Shown: positions 27,987 through 38,661 of the stretch, piece after piece
How the letters are laid out: every line of letters begins with the position of its first letter
How positions within the stretch are numbered: the first letter of the stretch is position 1
Origin: Neoscytalidium dimidiatum
Lineage: Eukaryota; Ascomycota; Dothideomycetes; Botryosphaeriales; Botryosphaeriaceae
DNA length: 64,000 bases
Assembly (NCBI GenBank): GCA_037367355.1
Contig: CM074698.1
Span: forward strand, 2,666,001 to 2,730,000
Reading direction: 5' to 3'
Translations under genes and position numbers: made by a program
The notes under the pieces: model-generated
What the model was told of the DNA's origin: nothing
The model's database searches: none
What the model saw: the letters and a program-made list of their open reading frames with translations, nothing else

Positions 27987-28450
27987 GAAACTATTTTTTA
28001 GAGACGGAGTTCGCGGCTTTACGTGAGGTTGAGAAGGGCATTATAGCATTTGCAGGCGTTGGGACACGGGTCTTGGATTGCCGATGCGCAGATGACGGGG
28101 AGAATGCACGGAAACCATGAAAAGGACGTATCTAAAGTCCAATTGCTTGAATCACTTGACGCATTAATCTATAGAAATGGAAACGGCTGGGCCACGAGCA
28201 AACTGCAGCTGGGGCGAGCTCGAGTCTGGAGCAGTGACGTCTTGTTCCTGAAATTTAGCGAAGCGCAGCCGGGCTCCCCACGGAGCGCAGCACGCAGGCA
28301 GGCAGGGCCCCAGGACCCCACCAACAGCTCTGCCCAAGGCTCCCACGCCCCGTGGATCTCCCGGCCATCGCCCGCACTTGACAGCTGCACCACCGACTTC
28401 GACTCGCATGGCCGTCCGCTGAACCCGCCACTTACTCCTTCCCCCCGACA
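27987..28450. other. Intergenic region TFIIE-alpha / SRP72
   Basis: Holds the 3' end of the TFIIE-alpha gene and the SRP72 promoter. No other feature is visible. Confidence 0.6.
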
Positions 28451-30396
28451 ATGGCCGTCAGCACTGGCAACGAGCTTGCCGCCCTGCTGTCCCAGACGCA
28501 CCTCGACGATCACGAGGAGATCCTCAGGGCCGCGAACAACCACCTCGCCAAATCCAAAAATGACCTCGACGCCCAGCATGTCCGCACCATCGCCCTGCTC
28601 AAGCTTGACCGCTTCGACGATGCTCTCCGCCAGATCGAGCAAGGTGGAGACAAATTGAAGAAGCAGGCTGCCCTAGAATACGCCTATGCGCTGTACAAGA
28701 CCGGCAAGCTCCAAGAAGCTGAGAAGGTTGCAGCCGAAGCCGTCAACAACGGCCGCGGAACACAGCACGTCTTGGCCCAGGCAACCTACCGTGCTGAGAA
28801 CTTCTCGCGTGCCGCCGATGTCTACCAGGGTCTGGCCGCGCGCCCACAGGATGGCGAGGGTTTCGAGCATTACAACGACTTGCGCATCAACAGCCTAGCA
28901 GTGGATGCGCAATTGCAATGGAAGGGTGAGGGTAACCTTGCGCGGAAGAACACCCCGGAGCGGGAAGACCTAGAGGCCTTCGAGACGGCCTACAACACGG
29001 CGTGCAGCAGCATCGCACGCGGCGAATTGGCGCAGGGCGAGGTGCTGCTGAAGCGAGCCAAGGACCTATGCTTAGCGTCCGAGGACTTAAGTGACGACGA
29101 CAAGAAAGCGGAGGTCATGTCTATTCTCATCCAGCAGCTCTATGTGCTGCACAAGCTCGGCAAGTTCGAAGAGGCGGCTAAGCTTGCCGTCGAAGTGTCA
29201 ATGCAGGAGTATGGTCAGTGTACGCTTGGTGCGGGACTGTTGTCGCTGATTGATTTAAAAGTATCCCAGATCTCTCTACGCGGCACATTGCTCGCGTCAA
29301 CAACCTGGCTAGGGCCATCAAAGACCGCAATCCCTATCTGAGCTGGCGCCAGCTTCAGACATCAGGCAGGCTTCCCGTAAACGACAAGCCATTCACCTTT
29401 CAGTCAGCCATTTTGGATCACAATGAACAGGTCATGGGGCTTTCTTCCAACAAGCACAAAGGTGTCGCCAGTACCACTCTTCAGAAGATCGCTGCCGACG
29501 CACCTGCCTCCACCTCCCCAGTCACCGCATCTCTCTCTGTACTAAACGCAGCAGCCCATGCCAAAGGGGCGACCGGTAAAGCAGCTATCAAGGAACTGCT
29601 ACCACTTGTCAATAAGAGACCCCATGATGTCGGTCTTGCCCTCACTGTGGTTCAAATCTACGTCCAGGAAGGAAACTACGGTGCCGCCACGCCCCTCCTG
29701 GAGAACTTTCTGGTCCGCCTTGAGAACACCGGAAACGCGGACGATCTCGCTGCCCGGTTTGCCCCTGGTCTAGTTGGTACACTGGTTGCTCTCTACGCGC
29801 ACGCTGGCCGCCGCGGCTCGGTCCGTAGCGAGCTCGCCAAGGCCGCCAACTTCTGGATGAACAGTCGGAGTGACAATCCACCTGCTTCGCTCCTCCGCGC
29901 TGCCGGTGCTGCTCTGCTTGAGTCCTCGAGGCCGGCGGACCTCGAACAAGCAGGGCAAATCTTCTCGTCCCTCCTCGCCCACGACCCTTCAGACCGTGGC
30001 GCCGCAGCGGGACTTGTGGCATCGTACGCCTCAACGCATCCGGAGAGGGTCGAAGCCGCGCAGCTGGACGCCCTGACTCCCATCCCGCGTCTTGTTGCCG
30101 ATATTGACATCGATGCGTTGGAGAAGGCCGGCGTGGCCACCACTACTGCCTCGCTGCAGCAGCAACAGGTGAGCACCAAGAGATCCGCGCCCAAGGAGAA
30201 GCACGCGGAGGAGGGCAAGAACAAGAAGATCAGGAAGAGCAGGATGCCCAAGGACTTCGATCCCAACAAGAAGGTCGATCCGGAGAGGTGGCTACCCATG
30301 AGAGATCGGAGCTACTACAAGCCGAAGGGTAGGAAGGGCAAGTTGAGGCAGGCTGGGCTGACCCAGGGTGGTGTTGTCGTGGAGGAGAAGCACGGT

Positions 30397-30437
<41 letters not shown>

Positions 30438-30495
30438 ACAGATTGCCAGCGGAGGCGGTGGTGGAAATAAAAAGAAGAAGAAGGGGAAGAGGTGA
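28451..30495 (+). CDS. SRP72: Signal recognition particle subunit SRP72
   Basis: Largest SRP protein. It binds SRP68 and 7S RNA and is needed for co-translational targeting to the ER. Exons 28451-29213 and 29270-30495 give 662 aa. The preferred join is TAT-G|GTCAGT to CCCAG|AT, restoring MQEYDLSTRHIARVNNLA. Residues 1-450 are a TPR-like helical solenoid (AALEYAYALYKTGKLQEAEK, AAKLAVEV and others). The C-terminal RNA-binding module has the family signature KKVDPERWLPMRDRSYY, then a basic stretch. Near the end is a 13-residue polyglutamine tract encoded by pure CAG, then a Gly run and a basic terminus. Confidence 0.93.
30397..30435 (+). repeat. (CAG)13 trinucleotide repeat in SRP72
   Basis: Thirteen uninterrupted CAG codons encode polyglutamine close to the SRP72 C-terminus, after the RNA-binding signature. 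Purity suggests length variation between strains (inference). Confidence 0.95.
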
Positions 30496-30928
30496 AGCGG
30501 ATATAATTGGAGATGTAAGGGTTAGGGTATCTGGTTGGTATCATATGGAATGGATGGGTTCATCGATGGAGGACTGAGAGCGCTTAGAAAATAAAAACTG
30601 GATCTCGTACGATCTAAGAGTTACAAGAAATGAAACTATGTTCAAGACGCACTGATAGCTTCCTACGCATACCAAAAATAGGAATTAGAATTTCTAACTA
30701 CAGGAGGGAATAGCACTTCACGATAGGCGCGGAAATCTTCACCTCATATAAGTTGTCTTTTCTAAAGTGTAATCACATCATTCACGCAAGCTTAGAATAG
30801 ATCCGTAACTGTTAGCGAGCGAAAACATGGATTTTGAACGGCCTCGGGCCCACGCGAACGACTTACTGTGGGCAAGCAGCCCGCAAACAACTCAGCAAAT
30901 ACTAAATATAATATAGGAACCCGGACAA

Positions 30929-30954
30929 ACACACACACACACACACACACACAC
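30929..30954. repeat. (CA)n microsatellite
   Basis: About 13 perfect CA units. Confidence 0.95.
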
Positions 30955-31271
30955 CCCTCTTCATATTGACTGGCAATCAACAATATAAATATACAAAGAA
31001 AGAAGTATACCATATACCACACACACAAACAATAACAAGAAGGAGAAGACACAAGACAAGTTCAAAGAAAAAAAAAAGAAAAAAAAAACTACCGCGGCTC
31101 GAACACCAGCAAGAGGGGGCGGGCGTCGCCCGAGGCCGGAGGCGTCGCATAACCTGGCCGACCAAGCCCGGGGCAGACACGACGGGCAGGGGCGGCATCC
31201 CTTTCGGGGGAGCCGAAGCGGGAGGGAGCACCGGGTCGGCCGGCGGGGGAGGCACGGTGGCGGCAGCGGTG

Positions 31272-31340
31272 GATATGGTGGTGGTGGTGGTGGTCGTCGT
31301 CGTCGTCGTTGTCGTCGTCGTCGCTGTTGTTGTCGTCGCT
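31272..31340. repeat. (GGT)n/(CGT)n compound microsatellite
   Basis: GGT units pass into CGT/TGT units over about 70 nt. It lies in no supported gene. Confidence 0.9.
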
Positions 31341-31890
31341 TATAGTCATTCATCAGTGAGAGCTCTTCCTGTGTCATCACTGCACAGGTTATCGATACTT
31401 TGATTGATGGAAAACTGAGGATGGTATTGCTTGACGGGAAGTGTGGGGTGAGCTTGGGAGCAGTCTAAGGGAGCAAGGGAGCAGCTTGGAGGTTTGATGG
31501 ATGACCTACAAGAAAAGCGGGCTGGCAAGAACAGCAGGGTCTAATAAATACCCATAGGAAGAGTTAGCACATATATTCTCCACCACGGATTGCTTCTGAG
31601 TTGGAAATCGGAGCAGGTCATGCATACCGTCAGGCGTACGTCGGCGGCCGAACAAGAGAAGAAGAAGGTAGGCAATACGAAAGGATTAAAGGTACATGAG
31701 TGCTGCTGCTCTTTCTTGCGTTGGGGCAACTGCACTGCAAATGCTTCTATCACTCCTTCTTGTTCCGTATGGGCTGTACCAAAACAAAATACATGCTCAT
31801 AGAAGGCGAAGTATCCCGAATAGGAACACCGAGTGTTCATGTTGATCATTGTTTACAAATACAGAGAGAAACCACTGGATTATACTTAAT

Positions 31891-33115
31891 ATGAACAGCA
31901 GAGAAATAAATAATACATGTAAGCTGACTTTGAAGCTCTGCAAAAATGATGACTATACCAAGCACAGTCGTTTCTGCGTGCGGCTGACATCCGATGCATG
32001 ATCCGTAGCAGAACGAAGCGCAACAGCCTAATTAAGGTTCGGTATTCTTCTCCACCCTCCTGATGAAGTCTCCCGAATACCTGCATTATCCCCACTTTTA
32101 AGGCTGTCAAACGAGCAGCGCTCGGATGAACAGCTTTGCGCAGCTGGCCCTCAGACGGTGAAAGCTCGTCCGCATGTGGAGATTGCTGGTCTCTCTTAGA
32201 CTTTTTCCGCGAAATATTCTAAACGCGCTTGCTGTCGCCTCGGCTGAACTCCGAAATCGTCCGTTATGGTTGGACTTGTCCTTAATGTCGTTACTCGCGC
32301 GGTTCATGTATGCAAGTACGTCCTTCATGGTTTCTTTCAGCCATACGCCTGCACTCGTCAGACAGTTCGGAATTGCTCCATGTGATCCGACAGCACACAC
32401 CCGGATCACGCTCGTTGTTGGGATCTGTGAGCACCAATTCTCGTCTTTCAAGAGCATTGAAGCAAACGTATCGCACCTGGTCCAATCGTTAGAGAAGTCC
32501 CCTCATGGATGTAGACTCGATCCCGGGCGGCAATCCGCGGGATCACCACATTCCTGTCATACCATAGCCTGCTCACAATCGTCCGAATCCCCCAATAGCC
32601 ATGCACTGCCATCAGGGACCTTCTGTATATCCCACGTTCATTCGCGTCCACCGAGAAGCGCCAGATGGCAGCGACTACATAGTCAGCTGGCAAACCAGCC
32701 CAGACTCCGCGCCGGCCTATTGAGGTTCAGCAACAAGTTGCCAGAAAGAGCAATCATGTCTTCTCACGCGTGTGGGTGGTCTTTCTGGTCTTTGAGTTCC
32801 AGAAACAGGGCGATGGCCTTGCCTAGCCAGGTGAAGTGCTCTAAATCGCTTGCCGACAAGCGCCGACTCGGTAACTCGCAAGGGAGTTTTCGAACGCCAT
32901 GATGCCAGATGGAGACTTGGTAGTCGATAGCCAGCACAAAGCAGAGGAAATTACTGAGGCGCTCTTTGTTCTTGAATGTCACCGTGGAAAATTGATCCTG
33001 TTTCCGATCGAAGAGCTGCTTCGACGGCCCGAAACGGATCCTCCGGGCTTTGTAACTTCGCTTCAGCGCAGCTTGTAGGCGTCCATTTGTATGGGATTTG
33101 AAGAAGTACGGTAGA
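31891..33115 (-). pseudogene. Possible broken protein-coding gene of unknown family
   Basis: A minus-strand frame from 33111 to 32764 (over 110 codons) reads like ordinary protein, with LPYFFKSHTNGRLQAALKRS, RFGPSKQLFDRKQDQFSTV and DLEHFTWLGKAIALFLELKD. It lacks a start codon: it is preceded by an in-frame stop with no splice acceptor next to it. Further plausible frames follow downstream on the same strand (32693-32448 with YVVAAIWRFSVDANERGIYR; 32457-32107 with ETMKDVLAYMNRASNDIKDK), each needing a frame change. I could not join them with consistent splice sites, so a decayed gene is the likeliest reading. An intact gene with unusual splicing remains possible. Family not recognised. Confidence 0.35.
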
Positions 33116-34049
33116 GTTCACGGCTCGCTTGTGTATGGCTACGCAAGCTGAGAAAAACACTGTTTTCTTAGCGGTGCGAGCAGGAACGTCATGAGATTTA
33201 TATTCGGATCGCCATAAGAATAACTATTCATACGCCTCCATTGCTATCTGGTTGGATGCTCATGAACTTGTTGACTGTTGGGCAGTAGTCTTGGGCTCTT
33301 GAAACCTGGGGTGCGAGGTCGACCCAAAAATTTTGCAATAGGCAATCCGCCCGGTGAGCAGTCGAAGCATACATCCAGGCCCATATGGCATCGCCATTGT
33401 CGAGCTTTTACGACCCGAATACTGCTTCAACTTCATGTGCACACCTTAGCAAGTTGCTGTTACAATGCTTCTTATACCCACCTCGTACAAAGGTCTTTTG
33501 GCTTGTACGAATGCGTCTCGCGCTCAAAATTGGTACCGACGAAGTGGAATGATCGGTCAAATTTGCCTGTCGGCGTCTTCGCAAGTTTTTTTTTTTTTTT
33601 TTGCAAAGGGCTAGAGTAGCGTCAACTAGCTGATCCGCCACCTTCTAGAGTCAGCTTGAAATACGACGACCGAAGTTATTTCTCAAGAGCATTAGAAATT
33701 ACAATCTACTCATCGAAGGACTACAAGTAACAAAAGTATCAGGGCATGGTCTACAAGACAAGCATCAAGAACATAATAAGCATCGTAAACCTCATGTTAC
33801 AAAACCCCTTCTCCTTCTTTCCAGACGCCCTGCGACCCTTATGCAAAACCATGTGACAAGATACAGGAGGCGGGAGCTTCCCATATATACGACGCCCGGC
33901 CGCTGCCCCCTTGCCACGCGTAACTATCACTCCCATTCATGGAACACATGGCTCTCATGATCACTCATTTCCCCCACTTCGACCCATACTCTCTCTTCTT
34001 CCACAACCAATGCCCCGCAACATCATATAGGCTTCTCGCCGTACGGGTC
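33116..34049. other. Intergenic stretch 3' of ERG1
   Basis: Nothing beyond a poly-T tract at about 33586-33602 and short unrelated frames. It includes the ERG1 3' UTR. Confidence 0.5.
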
Positions 34050-35682
34050 TCAAGGCATCAATTCACACCAAATATACGGGAAAATGACCCTACACGCAGT
34101 CCAAAAGACTGTAACACTGCTCACCAGCGCCCACGGCTTTAGCAGCAGCGGCGCATCGGCAACGCGGATCCTGATGGCGTAAATGGCGACGGAGAAGAAG
34201 TGATAGAACAAGATGAGCGGCTGGCGGATGATACCAGCGAGCAGGCCTACAGGGCCATCGATGCAGTCACCGCCGCGCTGGAAGTAGCGGAAGCAGCCGA
34301 GTTGAAGGGCCTTCAGGTTGGGGTCTGTTTGGAGATATGTCAGCTATCGCTCCAGAGCGAGGGCAGAATCATGGAGGTCTGGTATCTGTCCGGTGACGTT
34401 GGGAAAGTGTGTACAAACTCACCGTCAGCGGCGAACAACGCGTACAGCGCTAGCGCCAGAATGTTGATCACGGCCGCCCAGTTCTTCCTACGCCAGTGGA
34501 AGGCGCGCATCTGCCTTAATACCGCCTTCTGGTCCGCCAGACTAGGGACGTTCTTCGGATGCAGCAGCTCCGCGAGCAGCACCACGTCATTGAACGCGAC
34601 GGTCATGCCGCCGCCCGTCAGGGGATGCCTCATGTTCAATGCATCGCCGGCAATCACCAGGCCGGGCGTCCTGTTCGTAGCCGGAGGCAAGAACGAGTTG
34701 GGCATGGAGCGCAGTTTGCCAGCGCGCATGGCGGCCTCGAATGATGGCTGGACGCACTTAGGGAGAGATGGTAGGACAACGTTCTCAAGGTGGTTTTTGA
34801 CACCCCCGTTCTTGACGGATGCGGAGGGGAGACCATCCGGGATGTCGATCAGAGCGCGGGTCTCATGGGTGCCAATTTGGTACAGGAGGACTGGCGGACC
34901 CTCGCTGAGGATAACGTGACCATGGCCGGGCATGGGCAGCTCAGCATCGATAAGCTCGAGCGCAAAAAACTTCGACCGCACTTGCGGGACGTGGGGGTGG
35001 TTCGACTTGCGGAATTTGGAGGCGTAGCCATCAGCAACGAGGGTGATGTGGCCGAAGTACTGTCCATCACCGATTAGCACCCACATCCACAAGCCACGGA
35101 TCTTCGGATGCCTCATACGTAGTCCTTCTCTCCCTTCGTCTGACACTCCACGCCCAAAACCTGCCCGGTCCATCCATTCCTCACCAACTCCTTCGCCTCG
35201 GCCTCCACCACCGTGATATTCGGCTCCTTCATGGCCGCCTCCCTCAGCCTCTGAATGAAGCGGCCATGATGGAAACCCCTTCCCTGCGGCGTCTTCGTGC
35301 CCGTGTTCCCCGCATTCTCCGGATAAGGAATCCTCACGCCGGTCCCGTAGTACACCACGTCGTAGCCGTAGCACGCAATAGCGTCGATGCCCTCGAGGCA
35401 GTCCTCGAGGCCGAGCTCGCGCAGGGCCTGCACGCCGCCGGGCTGCAGCAGCTCGCCGACGATGCGGTCGGGCATCTTGAGCGACCTCTCCAGCAGGATG
35501 ACGGAGCGGCCCTGGCGCGCCATGGCGACGGCGGCGGCGGAGCCGAAGACGCCTGCGCCGATGATGACGACGTCGGCGTCGTGGTGCACGCGGCGGCGCT
35601 CTTCTTTCTCGTCGCGGAAGGGCCCCAGCGCGGTGGGGTCGGTCGCCGAGGGCGAAGGCGTGCCGTCGATTATGAGGGGCAT
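34050..35682 (-). CDS. ERG1: Squalene monooxygenase (squalene epoxidase)
   Basis: FAD-dependent ER enzyme converting squalene to 2,3-oxidosqualene, a committed step of ergosterol synthesis and the target of allylamines such as terbinafine. Exons: 35682-35119, 35059-34423, 34324-34050; 491 aa. The Rossmann FAD motif is VVIIGAGVFGSAAAVAMARQ. GELLQPGGVQALRELGL and the second FAD site VIAGDALNMRHPLTGGGMTV are the family hallmarks. Joins restore KDYYFGHITLVADGY and FAADDPNLKALQLGCFRYFQ. The C-terminal region is a membrane-anchoring hairpin (QPLILFYHFFSVAIYAIRIR and a second hydrophobic segment). The start is the first ATG, before a short disordered leader. Confidence 0.95.
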
Positions 35683-36927
35683 GGTGGCGGTGGTGGTCGT
35701 GTTCGTGAGCTGCGGTAGTCCGACGTCTTGCGCTTGTTGAGGAAGCGGCGGCGGCGATTCGTTCCTCGGCGATGGTCGACAGCAAGTGGTTCGATGGGAA
35801 TGAGTTGCAGCACTGGCGCGCTAAGAGTGCCGGGCGCGCGGGCGCACACGCAGAGTGTGGTGTGGAGAATCGGTGGTGAGGGTGGGTTGAAATAGCGAAG
35901 GGTCCAACAAAGTCGAGTCGTGCGCGGGAAGGAAATCAAGGCACCAGCGGTCCAGATCAGCAGCTTAAAACAGAGCCGCAGCCTTGTTTCGGGCGGAAGC
36001 AGGTACGCAAGCTTATTATTAAACGGTGCGGCAGTCAGATGTCGGGCAGGTCAAAAGGGATTGGCGCGAAGGAGAAACGCAAAGAGAGAAAAAGTCGTCG
36101 AGAGGTCTCGCGATTGCTGGGCCAGGGTCGTGATAATGGGGAATCGGGTGGCGCCAGGAGAGGCACTGAGGCACGGAGGCCGCTGGGCGGTGAGACGGCC
36201 GAGCTTTCACATGCAGGAACGCACCAGCCAGCAAGATGCTGCATGTGCCTGGAGAAGCCCACCTCCATTGCCGCCGATTCGCCCCAACGCCCGACAGAAA
36301 CCGGCCACCACATTCCTCTGCCCCCCCACACTCTGCCGCGCTGCCTGAGCGTTGCTCTTGAACCATAAACACGTGGTGGTCAGCTCATTGTGCGCCCATC
36401 CACAACGCCTCACAACCCACTTCATCGCTATGCCGATCGACCTCCTCATAAAATCATTGCTTTCATTGGCGCGAGAGTCATGCTCCAAGGTAATCGTTTT
36501 CTGAAAAAATTTTGTTCGTCCATTTCTTCGGCCGCTGAGCCTGCCTCTCTGCAGTCTCTGCTGCCCTCGAAAGAAAGGGGGTTATTACTATTATACACTT
36601 TACTCTATGTACTGGTGCTTGTAAGTGCCTTGTTCCAACTCTCGGTCCTTCTTTTGTACGTCATTGGCCGGATGCGCCGCTGCTAGATGGTAGTAGGAGA
36701 GGTGCCGCCGCAAAGAAATATTGCCCGGCCGTGAGGTTAGGTAAGATAAAACAAAACTTTGTGGGAATCAGGAATCATGGAGGAAGAGGCTGAAAAAAAA
36801 AAAGGACGCTCTGGCCGCCTAGCTATGCATGCAATAGTGCCATTCGAAGAAGGAGAAGAAAAACGCCAGAGACTCGCCTGTGCTATGCGTCAACTCCACT
36901 CGCCCACTGTGGCATTTCGCGTTGCTT
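35683..36927. other. ERG1 promoter and 3' flank of the next gene
   Basis: About 1.2 kb without a supported gene. It contains the ERG1 5' region, with GC-rich sequence in its first half. No sterol-response element could be assigned with confidence. Confidence 0.5.
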
Positions 36928-38661
36928 TTATAACGCTGTGCCCGGCTCGCTAACCCGCACGCTCATGCGGTCCTTATAAGGCATCGGAGACGCGAGCGGT
37001 GTTCCTAGTGGCGTCGGCACCTCAGCGATCGTCGAGTGCCTTGGAATTGCCAGCGTCTCCGTGCGCGACATCTCGATGCTCTGATCCGGCTCCGTCAGTG
37101 ACTGGGAATGTCGGTAGTAAGCATCAAAGAATTCGCTAAACCGGTCTTTGCTGCTGGCATTAGGCGACGGCGGAGGCATCAGCGAGTTACCACCGACGCT
37201 AAGCCTCCGGCTGGCGGCACTATTGCTACGCGCAATGCCGATTTTGGACACCGGAGACGTCTGGTATGTGAGCGTTTCAACACTGGACACAGATGAGCGC
37301 CGGCGAGAGTCCGTGCTGTAGTCGCTTGCAGACATGCTAACATCACGGCTGTGCGTTGGCACGTAAACCGTCGGTGGGAGGATAAAGAGGTCAGCATCGG
37401 AAGCAAGAGACGGGACATCTGGAATATCTTCCTCGTCCTCTGCTTCTGCAGCATGTTAGCAAGAATGACCAATGAGCAAAGTGGACTGCATGACGACTCA
37501 CTGGTTCGGCGGCTCCTGACGGACGAAAAGGAGCTCTTCCTGGACCTTGGCTCGCGAGGCTCAGCGGGAAAAATGGAACGCGGCTCGTCTCTTGAACGGC
37601 GGGGGATATACGGGGTAGGAGAGATTTTAATCGGAGATGGCAGCGGAGATGCAGACCGGGCTGGCGATGAAGGGTTACTCCTAGTAGAAGGGGCCCCCAT
37701 AGTGTAATCCAAGGAGGCCGCCACTGATTGCGCGTTTGCTCCCATGCCATCTGCACCCTCATGCCTCCAGGAAATGCGAGAAACGCTCTCCACAACAGGG
37801 AGCTGCGGCGCATTTGGCTTGTAGACAGCAGGACGAAGAAGCTCAGGCGACATCGGAGCCTCGCTCTCGTACTCCGAGGCGGCCGATACGGTAATCGCTG
37901 GTGATTTGAGGCCACCATCAGCACGGTACGGTGATCTCGGAGACCTCGGAGAGCGTTGAGACCTTGGCGATTCGGGAGACTGCGGCAATTGCGGCTCAAC
38001 AGGAGACGAAGGCCTCTGAACCGCGGCGTCAACAGCACCGTGATTCTTCCTGCCGTTGAGCTCTGCTTGTGAAGGTTCTAGCCTCAGCATTGATGGAGGA
38101 TTTCTGCGTGGCGGAGAGGAGGGAGTCTTGGGAGGAGCATCTCCAGAGGTGTTCCTAGCGTGGGGAAGGTGGGTGACGCTGGTGGCCGGAGAAATAAGTT
38201 TGGGAGTGGGAGACGCGGCACTGCCGATCAACGTGTTGGTACTGATGGAAGGATGCCGGGACGAGCCCATCGAAGAGGGCGTGGGAGAGGTCGGGCGCGA
38301 CTGGGCAACACCGCCATAATATCCTGCTTCTAGCGCCCTGATTCCAAAAAGATCGCCCTCGTCCTTTGGTCTGTCATTTAGAGCTAAATGATCCGTCTCC
38401 TCTTTATTTTGCTCGGCCTTGAGCGCTAGGTGCTTTTTCAACCTGTGCGCATTGTTAGCGGTAGGCGAGCGACTCCACAGGATGGATGAAGGCTTACTGT
38501 TTCCTGTTGTAGAGCACTTTGACGAGGCCAGCAACAACTGTGAGTACCAACAGACAGGCAAAGACGAGACTGCACGCTACGTCAGTGTTGAGCGAGATGC
38601 TAAGCTGCAGATTCACGCACAAGTATTTCCATGCCAAGCCAAGGCTTCCAAACCAGCCCAT
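36928..38661 (-). CDS. Uncharacterised single-pass membrane protein with Ser/Pro-rich cytosolic tail
   Basis: Three exons (38661-38498, 38442-37502, 37445-36928) give 540 aa. Both introns are 55-56 nt with good branch sites, and the joins are in phase (NRKQ-LKKHLALKAE and RRT-KAEDEEDIPDVPS). One membrane segment is predicted at about residues 28-50 (DVACSLVFACLLVLTVVAGL), followed by a basic stop-transfer YNRKQLKK, so the long tail is probably cytosolic. The tail is Ser/Pro/Arg-rich with many SP and RxxS sites, including the SQRSPRSPRSPYR repeat, and looks heavily phosphorylatable. I do not recognise a named family. The start is the first true ATG; upstream in-frame codons have none. Confidence 0.8.

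Larger units (their letters stand above)
30496..31890. other. Non-coding stretch with several microsatellites
   Basis: Follows SRP72. It contains AT-rich sequence, a CA repeat, an A-rich tract (about 31065-31090) and a GGT/GTC trinucleotide tract. The apparent poly-Arg, poly-Pro and poly-Val frames over the repeats are artefacts. Confidence 0.6.

Noticed and set aside
30961..31380. Frames encoding poly-Arg, poly-Pro and poly-Val
   Set aside because: They are translations of the GGT/CGT microsatellite and A-rich tracts.
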